Assembly: GCF_010727475.1 (NCBI RefSeq)
Contig: NZ_AP022567.1
Span: 7,564,001 to 7,628,000, forward strand
DNA: 64,000 bases
From: Mycolicibacterium mageritense
GTDB lineage: Bacteria > Actinomycetota > Actinomycetes > Mycobacteriales > Mycobacteriaceae
Reading direction: 5' to 3'
The notes beneath the pieces were generated by a model, which saw only the letters and a program-made list of their open reading frames with translations, ran no database searches and was not told where the DNA came from. Each line of letters opens with the position of its first letter. Within the stretch, counting starts at the first letter, position 1. This document shows, piece by piece, positions 59,129-64,000 of this stretch. A program made the translations under genes and the position numbers.

Positions 59129-59839
59129 CTAAGGCCGTGCCGATGGGGGTGCGTCGACGCGTGCCGAGATCTGCTTGGCGATCACGACAGCCGAGTCCGC
59201 GGGGTTTGCGCTGCAGGTGTTGACGTCGACCACGACGTTATTGTTCGCGGTCAGTGCCCGGCCGCAGGCCCACCCACCCGCTTGAGCGTTGGACTGCGTG
59301 GTGATGGTGCTCAGCACACCGTCCTTGTCGGAAATGGGACCGACGTCCCACAGTGATCCGGACTGCGTGTGGGTGTAGTGCTTGCAGGCCTGCCATTGCC
59401 GAACTGAAGCATCGTAGAAGGCCTTGGCCTGTTCGGCGTCGGTGTACAGGACGACCGCCTGGCGTGCGTAGTGGACGAAATTCTCGGTTTCGCTGAGCGT
59501 GACGTCGTGTTCGTCGGTGAACCCGCTGCCGGCATAGACGGGTGCCTGCACGGCGCCATCGATGGCGAGGCACTCCTGAGGCTCCATCGTCGCGCTGTCG
59601 TCGGGCATTTCGGAGCCGGTGGCAGTCACCACCATTTCCCCGGCGGCCATCGCAGCGTTGATCTCTTCTGGTGACAACAACAATTGCGGCAAGATCTTCG
59701 GCGTCAGCGGCACCGGCGCGAACGAGGTGATCATCGGGCCGGTCGGGGTCGGCTGGGCCGCCGGTGGTGCCGATTCGCCGCAACCCGCGGCCAGGGCGCA
59801 GGTAGCGGCAACGGCGATCATGGTTGTCGCAAAACGCAT
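59129..59839 (-). CDS. PknH-like extracellular sensor-domain lipoprotein
   Basis: 236 residues: lipobox LAAGC with Cys20, a short Pro-rich linker, and a PknH_C-like domain (LLLSPEEINAAM, ECLAIDG, VHYARQAVVLYTDAEQAKAFYDASVRQWQACK, GGWACGRAL, DVNTC). The cysteines are placed as in the disulfide-bonded PknH sensor domain. No kinase is attached. Stop faces the PBP stop across 16 bases. Confidence 0.88.
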   Translation of the reverse strand: MRFATTMIAVAATCALAAGCGESAPPAAQPTPTGPMITSFAPVPLTPKILPQLLLSPEEINAAMAAGEMVVTATGSEMPDDSATMEPQECLAIDGAVQAPVYAGSGFTDEHDVTLSETENFVHYARQAVVLYTDAEQAKAFYDASVRQWQACKHYTHTQSGSLWDVGPISDKDGVLSTITTQSNAQAGGWACGRALTANNNVVVDVNTCSANPADSAVVIAKQISARVDAPPSARP

Positions 59840-60113
59840 TCGTCATTCCCCATTTCTGCGCCGACGGATCCGAATGGCGGTGGTTTGCCCCACCACGACA
59901 CATCCAGGGAAACAACCAAGTCGTTATCGACGAAGAACATCTGTCCGAAGGTATGAAGACTTGTCGAAACCGTTACCCAACCACCATCAGGCATCCGGTC
60001 AGGTCCGGTCCGCCGCGGTGATGTCGTAGTCAAGGACAGGTTTGGAACTGACGGAACGGGCAATTCCTCCTCGCGACAGCTACTCCGTCGCTACCTAGAG
60101 GATCGGACTGACC

Positions 60114-60269
60114 ATGATCGTGCTCGGCATCATTCTTCTGTTGATCGGCTACTTCACCGGCCTGTCGATTCTCTACACGATCGGCGGCATCCTCGTGGTG
60201 ATCGGCGTCATCCTGTGGATTCTCGGCGCCGTCGGCCGCCCCGTCGGCGGACGAAAAGTCTGGTACTAG
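60114..60269 (+). CDS. Small membrane protein (51 residues, DUF6131-like)
   Basis: Two hydrophobic helices: MIVLGIILLLIGYFTGLS and then IGGILVVIGVILWILGAVG, ending in a basic GRPVGGRKVWY tail. Similar tiny proteins are common in mycobacteria; function unknown. GAGGATCGGA lies before ATG 60114. It is too short for usual gene-length cut-offs. Confidence 0.7.
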   Translation: MIVLGIILLLIGYFTGLSILYTIGGILVVIGVILWILGAVGRPVGGRKVWY

Positions 60270-60327
60270 ACGGGCCGCGCGCCCGCGGCCGCGATGAAAC
60301 TTGCGGTCGCGGGCGGTCAGTATCGGC

Positions 60328-60822
60328 ATGGCTGAAGAAACCATGGCCGCGACCACCGTCGTCAACGCGTCAGCGGAAGCCGTCTTCGACGTGCTGGCCG
60401 ACCCGTCGAGCCACGCGGCGATCGACGGCACCGGATGGGTGCGGCAAGCCGTCGACACCACGCGCCTGACCAAACCCGGCCAGCTCTTCCGGATGGGGAT
60501 GTATCACGAGAATCACCCCTGCAAGCTCTACGAGATGACCAACCGGATCGAGCAACTGGACCGACCGCGCGTCATCTCCTGGATGCCCGGAGCGCAACCC
60601 CGCTACATTCCCGGACGCCAAGGCGCCGACGACGACGCCGTCGAGTACGGCGGGTGGATCTGGCGCTACGACCTCAAATCGGTTGGCGCCGGCCAGACCG
60701 AAGTCACGCTGACCTACGACTGGTCACGTGTTCGGCAGCCTCGGCCGTTCGAGTTCCCGCCGTTTCCGCGCGAGCATCTCGTCAAATCGCTGGAGCATCT
60801 GGCGAGTTTGGTGAGGATCTGA
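60328..60822 (+). CDS. SRPBCC (START-like) family protein
   Basis: 164 residues: AATTVVNASAEAVFDVLADPSSHAAIDG start, central YEMTNRIEQLDRPRVISWMPG, and TEVTLTYDWSRV, the helix-grip fold of polyketide-cyclase-like and START proteins that bind small hydrophobic ligands. ATG 60328 chosen; an upstream TTG has no support. Confidence 0.85.
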   Translation: MAEETMAATTVVNASAEAVFDVLADPSSHAAIDGTGWVRQAVDTTRLTKPGQLFRMGMYHENHPCKLYEMTNRIEQLDRPRVISWMPGAQPRYIPGRQGADDDAVEYGGWIWRYDLKSVGAGQTEVTLTYDWSRVRQPRPFEFPPFPREHLVKSLEHLASLVRI

Positions 60823-60853
60823 CCGGTTCCATCGGCGGATTCTGAACTCTGGT

Positions 60854-61807
60854 CTACAGGCCATCGCGGCGCACGAGGTCGTCGCCTGCCGTCAGGTCGG
60901 TGGCAAGTTGCTGCTGAATCTCCGTAGGAACACGCACACCCCGCACGCGCAGTTCTCCGATGAAGCGAGCGGCAAGCGGGTCGGGCGCCGAGGGGGTGAT
61001 CGCCACGAGTTGGCGGAACCAGCGGGGTGAGAAGGACCGTACGGCTCCGGGAAAACCCTCGCCGACAGCGCTGATCGGCGTGATGGCGACGCCGAGCCCC
61101 GTAGCGGCAAGTTGGGGTGCGGATGCTGTCACCGCAGTCCTCATCACCGGATCCGGACGGACGCCGGCCTCGGCGAGCGAATAATCGAGCCAGGAGACCA
61201 GACCATTCTCCGGCGCGAAGTGAACGATGGGGACGCCATCGAGTTGATCGAGTCGCACCGCGGACTGTTTGGACAGGAAATGATCCTGCGCCGTTGTCAG
61301 GACGATTTCTTCGGTCGCCACCGGCGTGACGGTGAACCGGTCAGGAACGGAAGTCGGGGCGGCTACGAATGTCACATCGACCTCGTCGTCGTCGAGCACT
61401 TGCAGTAACACGTCCATCGAGGTCGATTCCCGGAGCGTGAACTTCACGGTGCTGTCGCGTTGGAGCCATCGTTGGATCGCTGGGGCAAGGAATGTGACCG
61501 TGAGACTCTGCGCGCAGGCGAGCCGTAACGATCCGCTGGCGCCTTCCCCCACCGCGCGCGCTGAGCGCACCGCCGCCGCTGCGGCATCGAGTGCCCGCCG
61601 CGCATCCGAGAGCGCCGCCCGACCGGCGGGCGTCAGTCTCACCCCACGTCCTTCGCGTAGAAACAGCTGCGTGTGTGTCTCACGTTCGAGTGCGGCGAGC
61701 TGTTGAGACACCGCGGGCTGCGACGAATGCAGCGCTTCCGCAGCGCGGGTGATCGATCCGTGGTCAGCCACTGCCACCAGGGACTCCAGCGCCCGCAATG
61801 ACACCAT
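60854..61807 (-). CDS. LysR-family regulator
   Basis: 317 residues. Winged HTH at the start (RALESLVAVADHGSITRAAEALHSSQPAVSQQLAALE) and a LysR substrate domain from about 90. It lies 9 bases downstream of the DUF3500 gene on the same strand, so it is probably in the operon with DUF3500 and the RraA-like protein and may regulate it. Confidence 0.92.
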   Translation of the reverse strand: MVSLRALESLVAVADHGSITRAAEALHSSQPAVSQQLAALERETHTQLFLREGRGVRLTPAGRAALSDARRALDAAAAAVRSARAVGEGASGSLRLACAQSLTVTFLAPAIQRWLQRDSTVKFTLRESTSMDVLLQVLDDDEVDVTFVAAPTSVPDRFTVTPVATEEIVLTTAQDHFLSKQSAVRLDQLDGVPIVHFAPENGLVSWLDYSLAEAGVRPDPVMRTAVTASAPQLAATGLGVAITPISAVGEGFPGAVRSFSPRWFRQLVAITPSAPDPLAARFIGELRVRGVRVPTEIQQQLATDLTAGDDLVRRDGL

Positions 61808-61816
61808 CTCCGCAGG

Positions 61817-63043
61817 CTACCTGTTCGGAACCTCATTTCGACGGCGTGCCGTCAGGGCTCCGTGCGCCGTGTGATGATGATGTGCGAGAGTGTCGACCCC
61901 GAAATCTCCCGTTGGATCCCGCCAGACCGCGTGAACGTGGTTGGCGCGGCGTTGGGTGTTGTCATACTCGATCAAGATTCCCGGGCCCTGGATGCGGTAA
62001 TAGTGCGGTTCGCCGGCTTTCACGGCGCCGGCCCACGCGACATGCAGTGCGTCCAACTGGTCATCTGCCTGGTATCGAACCCGATACGACTCGGCGATCG
62101 GTTCGGCCGCCCGGGTGAAGTACAAGTCGAGCAGGATCCGAAGTGCATCCCGCTGCTTCGCTGTCATGGCTGCCGCCGGCAGGCCTTTCGGCACCCCGGT
62201 CAACGCAACTTGGGCGTCGTCCTCGGCCGAGTAACCAGAGCCCGACTGCATCGCTTCGTTGACCTGGTCGAGCTGGCGTGCCACCTGGCTGTCGGTGAAC
62301 CTTCCCCGGAACACATCCGGCAAAGGAAGTCGCTGGTTGCCCTCAGATACCAGGGATCGGTTTGCCCCAACGAGATCCGAGACTGCCCGTGGATGAATCA
62401 GCGCACGTGTCCGCTGGTCGCGATCGAAAGATCGCATCAAACCAAGGGCGACGTCCTGCACGCTGGCCAGCGGTTGCAGAACCCCGCCGATCAACGGCGC
62501 AGCGGCCGGATCGGCGCCCAGGAACAGCGGGGTGGTGGACACGACGCATCCGTCGGCGATCAGTTGATTGACCGAGACGTGATGACCGCCGAATCGCCAG
62601 CCCCACAGTCGATCACCAGGAGATCCGAACACGCTCACGTAATACATGCCGGGGTCTCGGCCCCGCTCTCGCTCGAAGGTCATCGACCACCCCTCCAAGC
62701 GGTCGAGTACGTTCTCCATGCCCATGACCGTGACCAGGGTGACGTACCCGGCCTCTGAGAGTCCGGCCGCAAGAATCTGCATTGCCAGCCTATGCTGCGC
62801 CGGGCGTTGGTCGACCAATGGGAGGCCGCCATGGTCGGTCGGGGTGTAGAACCACAGCAGTCGCTCATTCTCCGATTTGCCGGGAGGCGCGAAGGTGGCG
62901 CGTGTGCGCTGCTCGCTGGACAAACTGTCAAGCCAGTCCGCAACTTTTTCGGCCAGCTCGACGGCCAGTGGCCGCGTCGCATCGAGCGCACTGACCTCCG
63001 CGGCCGTGCGGGGTGGCCGAAAGGTAAACGTATCGAATGTCAT
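61817..63043 (-). CDS. DUF3500 protein
   Basis: 408 residues with the DUF3500 pattern: WLDSLSSEQRTRATFAPP, then WFYTPTDHGGLPL, YYVSVFGSPG, WGWRFGGHHVSVN, PLFLGADPA and the late IEYDNTQRRANHVHAVWRDPTGDFG. HHHHTAH near residue 390 could bind metal. Function unknown. Downstream of the RraA-like gene by 16 bases. Confidence 0.88.
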   Translation of the reverse strand: MTFDTFTFRPPRTAAEVSALDATRPLAVELAEKVADWLDSLSSEQRTRATFAPPGKSENERLLWFYTPTDHGGLPLVDQRPAQHRLAMQILAAGLSEAGYVTLVTVMGMENVLDRLEGWSMTFERERGRDPGMYYVSVFGSPGDRLWGWRFGGHHVSVNQLIADGCVVSTTPLFLGADPAAAPLIGGVLQPLASVQDVALGLMRSFDRDQRTRALIHPRAVSDLVGANRSLVSEGNQRLPLPDVFRGRFTDSQVARQLDQVNEAMQSGSGYSAEDDAQVALTGVPKGLPAAAMTAKQRDALRILLDLYFTRAAEPIAESYRVRYQADDQLDALHVAWAGAVKAGEPHYYRIQGPGILIEYDNTQRRANHVHAVWRDPTGDFGVDTLAHHHHTAHGALTARRRNEVPNR

Positions 63044-63059
63044 TGCTGCTTCAGTGGTT

Positions 63060-63809
63060 TCAGTCTGACCTGCCGTACAGGTAGTCGATAAGGCCGTCGA
63101 CCGGCTCGTCGGCCTTCAGCAAGGCATCGAATCCGATCTCCGACGACGCGATCTGCTCTGCGCGCTCAAGGACAGCGTGGATGAGATCACGAGGGATGCA
63201 ACAAATCCCGGTCTCGTCGGCGGCGATGAGATCGCCGGCCGTGACCCGGATGTCGGACAACCGGATTGTTCCGTTCACCTCGGTGGTGATGCTGCGCCAC
63301 TTTCCGGTGACTGGAGTGTGGTCGCGCGACCACACAGGGAACCGCAAAGAGCGCGATCTTCCCAGATCCCGGACGCCGCCGTCGACTATCGCGCCCGCCA
63401 CGCCCTGCCGCTTGGCCACCGACGCCATCAAGCCGCCCATGTTCGATATCCCGGCAAGGCCTTCGATGACCAGGATGTCCCCAGGGCCCGCAGTCCTCAG
63501 GGCGAGGATTTCGGCCATGCGCCAATCCTTGTCGGACACCGCCGCAAACGCTGACCGCGACTGGGCCACATTTCGCACCGTCGTGGCGTTTCCGACGATT
63601 CGTTCCTTCGGCATAGACGGACCGAGACGTGACGTCGGGATCGCACCGCTGACACCCAACTCGTCAAGCACATCGGATACGGTGCTGGACAGGTCGTCGA
63701 GGGCGAGGAAGCGCTGAATCGTCGTTTTGTCGGTCGGCGGCAACGGATCGTGAATAGTCACCCAGTCGAACCTCACATCGACAGATCCCGCGCGCATTCG
63801 GTCAGTCAC
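63060..63809 (-). CDS. RraA-like aldolase/dimethylmenaquinone methyltransferase-family protein
   Basis: 249 residues. Family features: DVLDELGVSGAIP, GNATTVRNV, PGDILVIEGL, GGLMASVAKRQGVAGAIVDGGVRDL and DLIAADETGICCIPRDL. Such proteins include 4-hydroxy-4-methyl-2-oxoglutarate aldolases and oxaloacetate decarboxylases. With DUF3500 and LysR it forms a small catabolic-looking operon (inference). ATG 63809. Confidence 0.9.
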   Translation of the reverse strand: MTDRMRAGSVDVRFDWVTIHDPLPPTDKTTIQRFLALDDLSSTVSDVLDELGVSGAIPTSRLGPSMPKERIVGNATTVRNVAQSRSAFAAVSDKDWRMAEILALRTAGPGDILVIEGLAGISNMGGLMASVAKRQGVAGAIVDGGVRDLGRSRSLRFPVWSRDHTPVTGKWRSITTEVNGTIRLSDIRVTAGDLIAADETGICCIPRDLIHAVLERAEQIASSEIGFDALLKADEPVDGLIDYLYGRSD

Positions 63810-63924
63810 TCAGCTCTCCTCGCCAGAACACGTTGTGATGCAATCGGTTCCGCCGCGAAGAACGCGCGGACCGCCCAACTACTCAACCGTATCCGAGGCG
63901 GGGTCGCCGTGCCCTTCGATCTTT

Positions 63925-63946
63925 GAATGGCAGTCATTCGCCATTC
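63925..63946. promoter_or_regulatory. Inverted repeat upstream of the RraA-like gene
   Basis: GAATGGC-N8-GCCATTC, perfect 7-bp arms, 115 bases before the RraA-like start. A possible site for a regulator such as the nearby LysR protein. Confidence 0.4.
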
Positions 63947-63955
63947 TTTTAAACC

Positions 63956-64000
63956 ATGGTCACCGAAGTAATGGCAGAACTGTCCGATATCGCCATACTT
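63956..64000 (+). CDS. Possible gene start at the right edge
   Basis: Open from ATG 63956 for 15 codons (MVTEVMAELSD...) to the window end. No clear ribosome site. Too short to identify. Confidence 0.25.
   Translation, partial: MVTEVMAELSDIAIL

Noticed and set aside
1..64000. CRISPR arrays, tRNA/rRNA genes and insertion sequences
   Set aside because: No regularly spaced short repeats, no cloverleaf or rRNA-like sequence and no transposase motif were found by reading; a dedicated scan (tRNAscan, ISfinder) would be decisive.

Overview
The window is high-GC actinobacterial DNA and almost certainly comes from a fast-growing environmental mycobacterium (Mycolicibacterium, M. smegmatis-like). The marks are an MmpL transporter without MmpS, a PknD/PknH-type membrane Ser/Thr kinase, a PknH-like sensor lipoprotein, a PonA-type penicillin-binding protein with a PASTA tail, a BacA-type (Rv1819c-like) ABC transporter, a HAMP-linked adenylate cyclase, a Ddn-like F420 nitroreductase and two DUF4185 proteins. 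No rRNA, tRNA, CRISPR array or transposase was seen.

Region 1 (1-16572) looks like a methylated-amine and one-carbon module. On the minus strand are 6-phospho-3-hexuloisomerase (rmpB), hexulose-6-phosphate synthase (rmpA) and glucose-6-phosphate dehydrogenase (zwf, cut by the left edge). Divergent from them run a small EutQ-like cupin, a trimethylamine-monooxygenase-like flavoenzyme (tmm), a TetR regulator, a second cupin and an APC permease. Next come a FadR-type GntR regulator translationally coupled to a soluble Cache-domain protein, and a paralogous APC permease in opposite orientation. A nucleotide-identical second copy of the EutQ-like cupin then heads an operon with dimethylamine monooxygenase subunits (dmmA, dmmB, dmmC), followed by 6-phosphogluconate dehydrogenase (gnd) and a strong terminator. 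The likely logic is TMA to TMAO to DMA to methylamine, with the formaldehyde fixed by the ribulose monophosphate enzymes and either assimilated or burned through zwf and gnd. No known TMAO demethylase is present, so that step is open.

Region 2 (16587-32719) is mixed backbone. It holds a HAD phosphatase, a truncated PfkB kinase, a dihydrodipicolinate-reductase-like oxidoreductase with its TetR regulator and a divergent SDR, two DUF4185 proteins, an oligopeptide-type ABC operon, methyltransferases, an SDR, DUF1918, a 16S rRNA methyltransferase-like pseudogene and a DinB protein.

Region 3 (32799-39577) is a tightly coupled, apparently undescribed nitrogen-compound operon: DUF1116, glutamine-synthetase-like ligase, class I glutamine-amidotransferase-like hydrolase and NCS1 permease. 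A divergently transcribed LacI regulator plus flavodoxin-like reductase faces it, and the shared promoter region is rich in palindromes.

Region 4 (39586-64000) holds a universal stress protein, the adenylate cyclase and the kinase (overlapping tail to tail), formamidase with its FmdB protein, BacA, a second formamidase-family protein, an SDR, MmpL, a TetR/FAD-monooxygenase pair with two clear operators, small exported proteins, the PASTA penicillin-binding protein, a PknH-like lipoprotein, and a LysR / DUF3500 / RraA-like cluster at the right edge.
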